Shown piece after piece: positions 6,360-13,516 of a DNA stretch of 26,899 nucleotides. A program made the position numbers and the translations under genes. Under the pieces are notes generated by a model that was not told where the DNA came from, did no database searches, and was given only the letters and a program-made list of their open reading frames with translations. The DNA comes from Oscillospiraceae bacterium (GTDB lineage Bacteria > Bacillota > Clostridia > Oscillospirales > Acutalibacteraceae), in contig JAQWBK010000007.1 of NCBI GenBank assembly GCA_028706415.1, positions 1,417-28,315 on the forward strand, in the 5' to 3' direction. Within the stretch, counting starts at the first letter, position 1; the number at the start of each line of letters is the position of its first letter.

Positions 6360-7205
6360 TTAATATTTAATTATTTCTATTTTATTAATTTTTATATCCT
6401 TAACCGGTTTTTCACCTTCCAGCTCAACCGCCACAATGCTGTCCACAATATCCATGCCCTCAAACACCTGGCCGAATACGGTATGTCCGCCATTTTCCCT
6501 CCACGCACCGTCCAGGGAAATATTGCCGCCCTGCTTGCCGTAGAGTTCCCAAACCTTGTCCGAAACCAGCTTGGGATCGGGAGCTAGAAAATATTGGGCT
6601 TCAAAAAAAGCTTCAAATGAACCATACTGACTGTCATAATACTCTTTGGATTTGCCGTATTCTTGAAGGAGATACATTCTCTGCTGATTATACCCATTGT
6701 GGTAGCTGGCTGCATTTTCCTCGTACTTTTCTTTTCCCTCAAAAGTCTTCTTTTGGTTGATAAAAAACTGACTGCCGTTGGAGTCCTTTCCGGAGTTGGC
6801 CATCGCCAAAGAACCCCGAATGTTCAACAGCTTTGAGTCAAACTCATCCTCAAACGGGTTACCCCAGATGCTTTCGCCCCCTGTACCGTCACCTTTGGGG
6901 TCGCCGCACTGGATCATAAAATCATTTATTACACGGTGAAAGGTAAGTCCGTTATAATAACCATTCTTTGAATGGGTTTTAAAATTTTCTACCGCTTTTG
7001 GTGCAGCCTCGGGGAAAAACCGTATTTTAATGTCACCCATGCTGGTGTGCATAAAGGCAATTTCTTCACCCTTTGTCGGTTTTTCAAGCTGAAAGCCCAC
7101 CACTTTATCGGGATAGGCGGTATCCGCCGTTTTCTTTGAACAGGCGGTGGTTGACATTACGAGAAGCAGTGCCGTCAGGGCGGATAAAATGCGATATTTT
7201 TTCAT
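6360..7205 (-). CDS. Cyclophilin-type peptidyl-prolyl isomerase, lipoprotein
   Basis: Predicted extracytoplasmic foldase catalysing cis/trans isomerisation of X-Pro bonds. The 281-residue product starts with a lipoprotein signal (MKKYRILSALTALLLVMSTTACSKK, lipid-attached Cys22). The cyclophilin fold follows (about 45-281: FHRVINDFMIQCGDP, ANSGKDSNGSQFFINQ, HTVFGQVFEGMDIVDSI). A Tyr/Gln/Glu-rich insert of roughly 75 residues lies between the SQFFINQ and HTVFGQV motifs, where simple PpiB proteins have about 20 in all. The start is ATG at 7205, which gives a clean signal peptide. Longer starts add charged residues. The next gene upstream on this strand is a second cyclophilin without a signal peptide. 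Confidence 0.9.
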   Translation of the reverse strand: MKKYRILSALTALLLVMSTTACSKKTADTAYPDKVVGFQLEKPTKGEEIAFMHTSMGDIKIRFFPEAAPKAVENFKTHSKNGYYNGLTFHRVINDFMIQCGDPKGDGTGGESIWGNPFEDEFDSKLLNIRGSLAMANSGKDSNGSQFFINQKKTFEGKEKYEENAASYHNGYNQQRMYLLQEYGKSKEYYDSQYGSFEAFFEAQYFLAPDPKLVSDKVWELYGKQGGNISLDGAWRENGGHTVFGQVFEGMDIVDSIVAVELEGEKPVKDIKINKIEIIKY

Positions 7206-7313
7206 AAAAAGTTCCATTCCTTTCTGCTGTTGGGGAGTTGTGCGGTTTATTCTCCGCCGAAATTTCTGCCACAATTTACGGCAGAAAAGTACAAAACCTA
7301 TTATCCTATCTTT

Positions 7314-7910
7314 TTATCTATACTCGGTTATTTCAATCGAGTTTATCACGACAGATGATACCGGCTTGTCGTTTCGGTCGGCATCTACCGAGGCAATAGC
7401 GTTTACAACATCCATGCCGTCGTATACCTGACCGAATACGGTATGGCGGAAATCAAGCCACGGTGTCCCGCCCACCTTTGCATAATTATCTGCCACCTCG
7501 TTAGGAAAGCCCTTGTCGGCAAGAGAGGGCATCTGATGGAGTATCTGTTCAGGGCAGGTGGAAGCCTGCACAATAAAGAACTGACTGCCGTTGGTTCCCG
7601 GCCCTGCATTGGCCATTGATAATGCTCCGTTATAATTGCGAAGCTCTATATCCGGCTCATCCTCGAAGGGCTCATTCCAGATGCTTTGGCCGCCGGTACC
7701 GTTACCTGACGGATCCCCGCCCTGGATCATAAAATCCTTTATGACACGGTGAAAAGTAAGCCCGTCATAATAGCCGTTTTTGGCGTGGGTGGTGAAGTTT
7801 TCAAAGGTCTTTGGGGTTTTATCGGGGAAGAGGCGGATTTTAATATCCCCCATTCCGGTGTGCATAATTGCGACGGTATCCCCTTGGGCAGGGTGGCTCA
7901 GTTGGTTCAT
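7314..7910 (-). CDS. ppiB: Cyclophilin-type peptidyl-prolyl isomerase, cytoplasmic
   Basis: Prolyl isomerase acting on nascent or refolding proteins in the cytoplasm. The 198-residue protein has no signal peptide. It shows the cyclophilin motifs FHRVIKDFMIQGGDPSGNGTGG, MANAGPGTNGSQFFIVQ and FRHTVFGQVYDGMDVVNAI. A moderate insert of about 25 residues follows SQFFIVQ. The start is ATG at 7910, with GGAGG eight bases upstream. An ATG at 7934 lies before that ribosome binding site and is unlikely. It lies between proS and the lipoprotein cyclophilin, all on the minus strand, with about 50- and 108-base gaps. The two cyclophilins share near-identical motif blocks and look like paralogues. Confidence 0.92.
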   Translation of the reverse strand: MNQLSHPAQGDTVAIMHTGMGDIKIRLFPDKTPKTFENFTTHAKNGYYDGLTFHRVIKDFMIQGGDPSGNGTGGQSIWNEPFEDEPDIELRNYNGALSMANAGPGTNGSQFFIVQASTCPEQILHQMPSLADKGFPNEVADNYAKVGGTPWLDFRHTVFGQVYDGMDVVNAIASVDADRNDKPVSSVVINSIEITEYR

Positions 7911-7961
7911 TGGTAAAACCTCCGTTATTATCATTTATGGTTTTGTGACGAATTTATTGGG

Positions 7962-9404
7962 TCAATATGCTTTGCCCCATACCACCAGATGCTCTGCCTT
8001 TTTGCCGCAGCAAACGCAACTGTCGCTTATATGTTCCTGCTCGAAGGGCATACAGCGGCTGGTCACTCCTGCATTTTCTTTAAGCCCGCTTTCACATTCG
8101 CTACTACCGCACCACATCGCCTTGATGAAGCCGGGTTTGTTCTCGGCCGTATCCTTCATCTCGTCCATGGTGGCAGCCGAATAGGTCATGGCTATCTGCC
8201 GCTTTAAAGCCTTCTGATATAGACCGTCATGCACAGCTTTTAATAGCTCTGGGATTTTGGTGCCCAGTTCATCCAGTGAAACCACGGTTTTCTCGCGGTT
8301 ATCCCGCCGAACAATTACACACTGATTATTTTCTATATCACGGGGGCCCAGCTCCAGACGAAGGGGGACACCCTTCATTTCATGCTCTGAGAATTTCCAG
8401 CCGGCGGAATTATCCGAGTCATCCAAACTCACCCGAACAAATGATTTCAGCTTTTCCTTTAATGCGGTCGCAGCATCCAAAACCCCCGGCTTGTGTGAGG
8501 CAATGGGGATTATAACAAGCTGAACCGGAGCTACTGCGGGGGGGATAACCAAGCCGTTATCATCCCCGTGGGTCATAATTATTGCACCGATAATGCGGGT
8601 GGACATGCCCCATGAGGTCTGGAACGGATATTGCAGGGTATTATCCCGTCCGGTAAATTGTATTTCAAAGGCTTTTGAAAATCCGTCACCGAAATAATGG
8701 CTTGTAGCACTTTGCAAAGCTTTTCCGTCGTGCATCATGGCCTCGATGGTGTAGGTAGCTTCCGCACCTGCAAATTTTTCTTTATCGGTTTTTTTACCCT
8801 TTAGCACCGGAATGGCAAGGGACTGCTCACAAAAATCGGCGTAAACGCCAAGCATCTGCTCGGTTTCATCCATGGCTTCCCGGGGGGTTTCGTGCATCGT
8901 ATGCCCTTCCTGCCAGTAAAATTCGGTTGTGCGCAGGAAAGGACGGGTGGTTTTTTCCCACCTGACCACAGAGCACCATTGATTATATAGCTTGGGCAGG
9001 TCACGATATGAGTGGATAATATCATGATAATGGTCGCAAAACAGGGTTTCGGAGGTGGGACGGATGCAAAGCCGCTCGGGCAGCTCTTCATCCCCACCGT
9101 GGGTTACCCATGCAACCTCGGGGGCAAAGCCCTCAACATGATCCTTTTCACGCTGTAGCAGGCTTTCGGGAATAAACATGGGCAGCATGATGTTCTCATG
9201 CCCCAGCTCTTTAAAGCGGGTATCCAAATCGTTGTGAATATTCTCCCACAATGCTGTCCCGTAAGGGCGAACGATCATGCAGCCCCGCACCCCCGAATAG
9301 GAGGCAAGCTCGGCTTTCTTTACAACATCGGTATACCATTTTGCAAAATCTTCGTCCATGGGTGTAATGGCTTCAACCATCTTTTTGTTTTTATTATCTG
9401 CCAT
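7962..9404 (-). CDS. proS: Prolyl-tRNA synthetase, archaeal/eukaryotic type (ProS type 3)
   Basis: Charges tRNA-Pro with proline at the expense of ATP. The 480-residue class II synthetase has motif 2 near RWEKTTRPFLRTTEFYWQEG, motif 3 near GMSTRIIGAIIMTHGDDNG, an anticodon-binding domain (about 290-400) and a C-terminal domain. The C-terminal domain has clustered cysteines (CGSSEC, and later CVCCGKKAEHLVVWGKAY) and ends in Tyr, typical of the short archaeal form. The ~570-residue bacterial form, with an editing domain inserted between motifs 2 and 3, is not what is seen; no such insert is present. This form is common in Clostridia. The start is ATG at 9404 with AAGGTGAAGGT upstream. Confidence 0.96.
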   Translation of the reverse strand: MADNKNKKMVEAITPMDEDFAKWYTDVVKKAELASYSGVRGCMIVRPYGTALWENIHNDLDTRFKELGHENIMLPMFIPESLLQREKDHVEGFAPEVAWVTHGGDEELPERLCIRPTSETLFCDHYHDIIHSYRDLPKLYNQWCSVVRWEKTTRPFLRTTEFYWQEGHTMHETPREAMDETEQMLGVYADFCEQSLAIPVLKGKKTDKEKFAGAEATYTIEAMMHDGKALQSATSHYFGDGFSKAFEIQFTGRDNTLQYPFQTSWGMSTRIIGAIIMTHGDDNGLVIPPAVAPVQLVIIPIASHKPGVLDAATALKEKLKSFVRVSLDDSDNSAGWKFSEHEMKGVPLRLELGPRDIENNQCVIVRRDNREKTVVSLDELGTKIPELLKAVHDGLYQKALKRQIAMTYSAATMDEMKDTAENKPGFIKAMWCGSSECESGLKENAGVTSRCMPFEQEHISDSCVCCGKKAEHLVVWGKAY

Positions 9405-9432
9405 TTACCTTCACCTTCAATCAAGTTGTTAC

Positions 9433-9573
9433 TATAGGTCACCTCTAAAAACCCCTTCCGGCGTCTTCCGGCACAATTACCGCCGGACTGCGTCAAACCT
9501 CCTCGTAATGCGGAAAACAGACCGCAAAGATGTCTTGATTTTTACTTGAGAGCAGTATTAGATGTGACCTATA
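9433..9573. mobile_element. Composite MITE-like element, 141 bp
   Basis: The outer ends are inverted: TATAGGTCACCTCTAA at 9433 and, on the opposite strand, TATAGGTCACATCTAATACTG from 9573. The left ~85 bases match the element at 3407 (including CCTTCCGG and CCGCCGGACTGCGTCA). The right 49 bases (9510-9558) are identical to 21308-21356 in the other element. The whole is therefore a mosaic of two interiors. It lies just upstream of proS and downstream of the decarboxylase gamma gene, and has no coding content. Confidence 0.75.
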
Positions 9574-9596
9574 ATAGTTTTTTCTGAGTGCTGCCG

Positions 9597-9800
9597 TTAT
9601 ACGCTTTTCATATTATTTTTGAGCTGTGCCTTTTTCTCTTTCTTTTCTTTTCTCGCTTCAGCCTTTTTTTCATCTGTAACTTTATTAAGAATAAGAACCA
9701 CCCCGAGAATGACAAGCATAACCACAAAAATACCCACCATTCCCATGAGCATAAGCACAAGGGATTCATTTATGTGTTTCGTCTGGAATATTATATTCAT
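9597..9800 (-). CDS. Na+-translocating decarboxylase gamma subunit (OadG family)
   Basis: Small membrane anchor and assembly subunit of a biotin-dependent sodium-pumping decarboxylase. The 67-residue protein has one N-terminal membrane helix (about 12-37, LVLMLMGMVGIFVVMLVILGVV) and a Lys/Glu-rich cytoplasmic tail (KKAEARKEKKEKKAQ). This is the usual plan for OadG, though with a short tail. The start is ATG at 9800, with AAAGGATGG eight bases upstream; ATG at 9812 lies inside that ribosome binding site. It follows the beta-subunit gene by 36 bases on the same strand. Identification rests on both the topology and the neighbour. Confidence 0.8.
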   Translation of the reverse strand: MNIIFQTKHINESLVLMLMGMVGIFVVMLVILGVVLILNKVTDEKKAEARKEKKEKKAQLKNNMKSV

Positions 9801-9836
9801 ATTAATGACCATCCTTTGTAGAAAGTTTTAAAAACA

Positions 9837-11003
9837 TCAGCCGATAAGTGTGGGCACAACACTCAGAATTATACCGCCCGCCACAACCGAGCCTATCTGC
9901 CCGGCAACATTGGCGCCCACAGCATGCATGAGGAGGTGGTTCTGATTGTCCTCTTTAAGCGACATTTTCTGAATGACCCGCGCCGACATCGGAAAGGCGG
10001 ATATTCCCGCTCCCCCCACCATGGGGTTGATTTTCCTGCCCTCCGGCAGGAAAATATTCATAAACTTCGCAAACATTACACCGCCGATGGTATCGAATAC
10101 AAAGGCAAAAAGTCCGAGTGCCATGATTATGAGGGTGCTGAAATCTATAAACTTGTCGGCCTTCATGCTGGACGAAATGGTAAGGCCCAGTAGGATGGTG
10201 ATGAGGTTGGCAAGGGTGGTCTGGGCGGTCTGTGAAAGACTATCCAGCTTAAGGCATTCACGCAGCAGGTTACCGAACATCAGCATACCTACCAATGACA
10301 CCGATTTAGGTGCAACCAAACCGGCGATTATCATTACTATAATCGGGAACAAGATGCGGGTAAGGCGGGAGACCGACTGGGGGTTATACGGCATGCGTAT
10401 CAGCCGCTCTTTTTTTGTTGTAACCATTTTTATGGCAAAGGGCTGGATGATCGGCACCAAAGCCATATATGAATAGGCGGCAACCGCAATCGCGCCCTTA
10501 TATTCCGATTCAAAAATTTGGGAAACAAGTATGGCTGTCGGACCATCTGCCGCCCCGATAACACCGATTGCCGCAGCATCCTTAAAGTCCTGGAACATGA
10601 AGGAGGCGACAAGAATGGTAAGAAATATACCAAACTGTGCAGCGCCGCCGAAAAGCAGCATTTTCGGGTTGGAGAGAAGGGGGCCAAAATCTATCATGGC
10701 GCCGATACCAATGAAAAGGAGAAGCGGCATGGCTTCGGATGCTCCAATACCCACCTTGAAAAGCCAGTCAATAATACCCTGGGAACCGTCCTCGGCAAAC
10801 CCTACGGCACCCGACCATGGTATGTTGACGAGAATGGCGCCGAAACCCATGGGCATCAAAAGCGCAGGCTCAAAGTCTTTTACCAAAGCGAGGTATATTA
10901 AAAGACCACCGATACCAAACATTATCAGGTTTTTCCAACCAGCGGCTGAAAACAAAAAGATGATACTATCATACAAAAAGCTGAATTGATTTAAAAAGTC
11001 CAA
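9837..11003 (-). CDS. Na+-translocating decarboxylase beta subunit (OadB/GcdB/MmdB family)
   Basis: Membrane subunit that couples decarboxylation of carboxybiotin to outward Na+ transport. It has 388 residues and about nine or ten membrane segments. Conserved stretches include the Asp-containing GVIGAADGPTAILVSQ, thought to lie on the sodium path, and the C-terminal NPMVGGAGISAFPMSARV and LLMHAVGANVAGQIGSVVAGG. The length is normal. The start is TTG at 11003, seven bases after GGGGAG. The gamma gene follows; the carboxyltransferase (alpha) and biotin carrier expected for the complex are not adjacent. The substrate (oxaloacetate, glutaconyl-CoA or methylmalonyl-CoA) therefore cannot be assigned. 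Confidence 0.93.
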   Translation of the reverse strand: MDFLNQFSFLYDSIIFLFSAAGWKNLIMFGIGGLLIYLALVKDFEPALLMPMGFGAILVNIPWSGAVGFAEDGSQGIIDWLFKVGIGASEAMPLLLFIGIGAMIDFGPLLSNPKMLLFGGAAQFGIFLTILVASFMFQDFKDAAAIGVIGAADGPTAILVSQIFESEYKGAIAVAAYSYMALVPIIQPFAIKMVTTKKERLIRMPYNPQSVSRLTRILFPIIVMIIAGLVAPKSVSLVGMLMFGNLLRECLKLDSLSQTAQTTLANLITILLGLTISSSMKADKFIDFSTLIIMALGLFAFVFDTIGGVMFAKFMNIFLPEGRKINPMVGGAGISAFPMSARVIQKMSLKEDNQNHLLMHAVGANVAGQIGSVVAGGIILSVVPTLIG

Positions 11004-11044
11004 ATGATTACTCCCCTTAGCATTAAATGAACGTACAGTTTTTC

Positions 11045-11073
11045 ATTATATCTCATTATAATAGTATTTTCAA
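11045..11073 (-). promoter_or_regulatory. Sigma-A promoter of the decarboxylase beta/gamma operon
   Basis: On the minus strand TTGAAA (11068-11073), a 17-base spacer and TATAAT (11045-11050) lie about 40 bases before the TTG start. A second TATAAT overlaps the spacer. Confidence 0.75.
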
Positions 11074-11115
11074 TTATTTGCAGTGTTTTTATTAAAAATT
11101 GAGAAATAATCTTGG

Positions 11116-11130
11116 TTAAGGTGACCTTAA
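11116..11130. repeat. Short palindrome TTAAGGTGACCTTAA at the mtaB stop
   Basis: This 15-base palindrome overlaps the mtaB stop codon (11127-11129). Its core AAGGTGACCTT is the outer motif of the interspersed element family, so it may be a remnant end or an excision scar. It also lies upstream of the decarboxylase promoter. Confidence 0.5.
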
Positions 11131-12446
11131 TTAAATTTAGATGAAATTTCACCCATGCAAATTCCGTTTTGATGACCAGTAATCTCGGCGGTAACAGTCA
11201 AGCCGGGGGTTAATTTGCCGTCATGGTCGGTTATCCTTACCGGAAAATACTGAGGGGTGTAGCCTTCGATGGCGTTGTCATCCATCCGCGCCTCAAGCAA
11301 CACCTCGGTGCAGCGGCCAATCCAACCGTCCAGATATTTATCTCGGGATTTGTTACAGACGGCTGACATGCGCCGACTTCGTTTTGCTTTTTCGGCACCC
11401 GACACCTGATTTTGGGCTTTGGCTGCCGGAGTGCCGGGGCGGGGGGAATATGCAAAAATATGAACCCGAGAAAATCCGATGCTCTCAACAAAATTGAGTG
11501 ATTGCACAAACTCATCCTCATCCTCCCCGGGGAACCCAACCATAACATCGGTTGTAATCCCGCAATCGGGGAATTTTTCACGCAAGTCCCTGCATACTTC
11601 TTTATATTCTTCAGGGGTATAATGTCTGTTCATTCGTTTTAGGGTGGCGTCGCAGCCACTTTGCAGGGAAAGGTGGAACTGGGGGCACAGCTTATCAAGA
11701 GCGGCAAGGCGATTGATTGTTTCGGGGGTCATTAAATCCGGTTCAAGCGAGCCCAGCCTTACGCGGTGAATACCCGGGATGGAAGAGGCAATTTCCGCCG
11801 CCTCACAAAGAGAGCCGCCCCATTCCTTGCCGTATGCGGTGAGGTTAATACCCACCAAAACAATTTCCGAATATTCGTTTGCCGCCAGCTTTTCGAGCTC
11901 TGATTTCAGCTCGTCCGGCTGTTTTGAGCGAACCCGCCCTCTGGCGTAGGGAATTATACAGTATGAGCAAAAGCGGTCACAGCCGTCCTCGATTTTTATA
12001 AAGGCGCGGGTACGCCCCTGAAATTCATCTATCGAGAGGGATTCGAACTGCTCGTTATGCTCCGAAATATCAACAATTCGCTGTCTTAATGTTAGAAAAC
12101 GGTTTATTCTGCTTGGCAGAGCATGACGGGCGGCGTTACCAAGCACAATATCGGCCTGTGTAAACCGGTCGGCTATTTCGGGGAATGCCTGGGGCATACA
12201 TCCGGTAAGTACCAAAATGGCGTGGGGGTGATTCCGCCTGAGCCGTCGGAGGAGCTGTCCGAGCTTGCGGTCGCTCTCTCCCGTAACGGTACACGAATTA
12301 ATAACAATAACAAGCTCTTGGTCCGAAACTTGGGACTCTTGTGTATATTCGGCGGTGTTCCAGCCCTCGTCCTCCATCAGTCGGCGCATTGCCTGGGTTT
12401 CATATTGATTAACCTTGCAGCCGAGGGTGTGAAATAATGCATTCAT
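11127..12446 (-). CDS. mtaB: tRNA t6A37 methylthiotransferase (MtaB)
   Basis: A radical-SAM enzyme that adds a methylthio group to t6A at position 37 of ANN-decoding tRNAs, giving ms2t6A. The 439-residue protein has the N-terminal methylthiotransferase domain with Cys10 (TLGCKVNQ), Cys52 (NSCTVTG) and Cys83 (LTGCMPQ) for one [4Fe-4S] cluster. The radical-SAM cluster is Cys156/160/163 (GCDRFCSYCIIPYARG), and a C-terminal TRAM domain covers about 375-435. GCKVNQYET and the spacing favour MtaB over MiaB and RimO. The start is ATG at 12446, with only a weak AGAAAG upstream. A 22-base palindrome lies 21 bases before the start. The substrate-making enzyme TsaD is encoded at the right end of the window. 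Confidence 0.93.
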   Translation of the reverse strand: MNALFHTLGCKVNQYETQAMRRLMEDEGWNTAEYTQESQVSDQELVIVINSCTVTGESDRKLGQLLRRLRRNHPHAILVLTGCMPQAFPEIADRFTQADIVLGNAARHALPSRINRFLTLRQRIVDISEHNEQFESLSIDEFQGRTRAFIKIEDGCDRFCSYCIIPYARGRVRSKQPDELKSELEKLAANEYSEIVLVGINLTAYGKEWGGSLCEAAEIASSIPGIHRVRLGSLEPDLMTPETINRLAALDKLCPQFHLSLQSGCDATLKRMNRHYTPEEYKEVCRDLREKFPDCGITTDVMVGFPGEDEDEFVQSLNFVESIGFSRVHIFAYSPRPGTPAAKAQNQVSGAEKAKRSRRMSAVCNKSRDKYLDGWIGRCTEVLLEARMDDNAIEGYTPQYFPVRITDHDGKLTPGLTVTAEITGHQNGICMGEISSKFN

Positions 12447-12466
12447 ATTTATTCAGTTCTTTCTTA

Positions 12467-12488
12467 TACTAAACACTAGTGTTTAGTA
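12467..12488. promoter_or_regulatory. 22-base perfect palindrome upstream of mtaB (TetR-type operator candidate)
   Basis: The arms TACTAAACACT and AGTGTTTAGTA join without a loop. A -10-like TATAAG (minus strand, 12463-12468) follows directly, so the palindrome lies between -10 and -35 of any mtaB promoter, a standard repressor position. Sites of this form are typical of TetR-family regulators. No such gene is in the window. Confidence 0.55.
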
Positions 12489-12492
12489 ATAA

Positions 12493-12530
12493 TATAAGGC
12501 CACCTCTAATACTGTTCTCAAGTAAAAGGT
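12493..12530 (+). repeat. Interspersed repeat end, longest form (copy 6)
   Basis: Shows the two end motifs joined: AAGGCCACCTCTAATACTG followed by TTCTCAAGTAAAAGGT. This links the AGGTCACCT motif and the CTCAAGTAAAA motif into one element end. No matching opposite end is seen before the spore protein gene, so this is a solo or truncated copy. Confidence 0.75.
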
Positions 12531-12583
12531 AGGGTTTGAGATGCTCATTTCTTTTTTTTATAAATACTACCATAATATAAATA

Positions 12584-12627
12584 TAAAAACAACAGCCGCC
12601 CGGCGGGCTGTTGTCCACCGGGCGGCT
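12584..12627 (-). terminator. Intrinsic terminator of the spore protein gene
   Basis: A 10-bp stem, AGCCGCCCGG (12594-12603) with CCGGGCGGCT (12618-12627), is followed on the minus strand by GTTGTTTTTAT. An alternative stem ACAACAGCC/GGCTGTTGT overlaps it. It lies 22 bases past the stop of the gene at 12650. Confidence 0.75.
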
Positions 12628-12649
12628 ATTATTATAACATATTCAATTG

Positions 12650-12850
12650 TTAGTTTTTAAGGTTATTGCTTTCATACTGCTGAATCATCTTTTTAACCAT
12701 CTGTCCACCGACCGAGCCAGCCTGCTTAGAGGTCAAATCTCCGTTATAACCCTGCTTGAGATTTACGCCAACCTCGCTTGCAGCCTCCATCTTAAAACGA
12801 TTCAAGCCTTCACGCGCCTCAGGAACAAGAGCCTGATTATTTCTAGCCAT
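12650..12850 (-). CDS. Small acid-soluble spore protein, alpha/beta type
   Basis: Binds and protects DNA in the dormant spore core, and is degraded on germination. The 66-residue protein has the family signatures in order: FKMEAASEVGVNL around the germination-protease cleavage region (about 20-32), then GDLTSKQAGSVGGQMVKKMIQQYE (about 37-60). Size and motifs fit the SspA/SspB group. The start is ATG at 12850, with GGAGTG about ten bases upstream. It is probably monocistronic, since a terminator follows and the Fur gene stop is 153 bases upstream. Expression would be expected from a forespore sigma-G promoter. I could not identify one with confidence, though an 18-base palindrome lies at 12888-12905. 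Confidence 0.95.
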   Translation of the reverse strand: MARNNQALVPEAREGLNRFKMEAASEVGVNLKQGYNGDLTSKQAGSVGGQMVKKMIQQYESNNLKN

Positions 12851-12887
12851 TCTTTTTACACTCCTTCATGTTTCGGCGGTGCATTAC

Positions 12888-12905
12888 CGCAATAAATTTA
12901 TTGCG
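12888..12905. promoter_or_regulatory. 18-base palindrome upstream of the spore protein gene
   Basis: CGCAATAAATTTATTGCG is perfectly self-complementary and lies 38 bases before the spore protein start, downstream of the Fur gene. It could be a small terminator for the Fur gene or a regulatory site. There is no long T-tract. Confidence 0.35.
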
Positions 12906-13003
12906 TTTGCCTGTAGTATTTTTAACCTATGTCTTTGTATTATTACAGGGAAGTTGTGTAATCAGACGCGAAATTTTCCAATGCTATTTTTCTGGTTAAT
13001 TTG

Positions 13004-13402
13004 TCATTTGTTTTTATTTCTGCATTCATTGCAGTATCCATATATCTGCAATGTGTGGTCGGTCACAAAAAAGCCAAATGTCTTTGCAATATCCCGTTCC
13101 ATTTCGCTTAATGGGCATTTCGGAATATCAAGCATGTTGTTACAGCTTTTACAAATCATATAATGCTGGTGCTTTTGGCCGTCAACCACGCTGTAATAAC
13201 CTTCTCCGTTTTTAAGCATACCATGCGCGACCTCACCGCGTGAAAGCATGGCTTCAAGATTGCGGTAAATAGTGGATTTTGCAATACTCGGCTGAAGCCG
13301 TTTGGCGTGCTCATATACTTCGCTTGCCGTAAGCGGATGACCCGCATCCTCCAGCAGTGAAAAAATAAGCTGCTTTTGTTTTGTGTTTCGTATTGCGGCC
13401 AT
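13004..13402 (-). CDS. Fur-family transcriptional regulator
   Basis: Metal-dependent DNA-binding repressor (Fur, PerR or Zur type). It has 132 residues. The N-terminal winged helix covers about 1-80 (QLIFSLLEDAGHPLTASEVYEHAKRL, SIAKSTIYRNLEAML). The C-terminal dimerisation domain has two CxxC pairs (CKSC, CNEC) for structural zinc and a His-rich GQKHQHYMICKSC segment. Subtype cannot be fixed by eye; the two CxxC pairs occur in both Fur and PerR. The start is ATG at 13402 with AAGGGCGG about eight bases upstream. A Fur-box-like sequence 20 bases before the start suggests autoregulation. Confidence 0.9.
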   Translation of the reverse strand: MAAIRNTKQKQLIFSLLEDAGHPLTASEVYEHAKRLQPSIAKSTIYRNLEAMLSRGEVAHGMLKNGEGYYSVVDGQKHQHYMICKSCNNMLDIPKCPLSEMERDIAKTFGFFVTDHTLQIYGYCNECRNKNK

Positions 13403-13421
13403 GTATTTATCCGCCCTTCGT

Positions 13422-13436
13422 TATTATTGATTATCA
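13422..13436. promoter_or_regulatory. Fur/PerR-box-like sequence before the Fur-family gene
   Basis: The minus strand reads TGATAATCAATAATA. This matches 11 of 14 fixed positions of the 7-1-7 box TGATAATNATTATCA, with the left half perfect. It lies about 20 bases upstream of the Fur-family start, where autoregulation would act. Confidence 0.4.
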
Positions 13437-13465
13437 TTCTGAAAATATTATAAACAATATAACCA

Positions 13466-13500
13466 AATAAATCAATCCGGCTTTTCAGCCGGATTGATTT
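13466..13500 (-). terminator. Intrinsic terminator after the M23 peptidase gene
   Basis: Perfect 14-bp arms, AAATCAATCCGGCT (13469-13482) and AGCCGGATTGATTT (13487-13500), surround a four-base loop, with a T-containing tail on the minus strand. It lies 16 bases beyond the peptidase stop at 13517 and insulates the Fur-family gene. Confidence 0.75.
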
Positions 13501-13516
13501 GTATTCCATTTAGTTT

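Noticed and set aside
9405..9596. Possible T-box leader upstream of proS
   Set aside because: No T-box bulge (TGGNACCGCG-like) or specifier stem is visible. The region is occupied by a MITE-like element.
9588..9831. Plus-strand frames of 70-77 codons opposite the decarboxylase gamma gene
   Set aside because: Phe- and Lys/His-rich shadow translations of the gamma subunit gene, without ribosome binding sites.
12030..12060. GATTCGAAC, tRNA T-loop-like sequence
   Set aside because: Lies within mtaB coding sequence, with no acceptor or anticodon stems around it.
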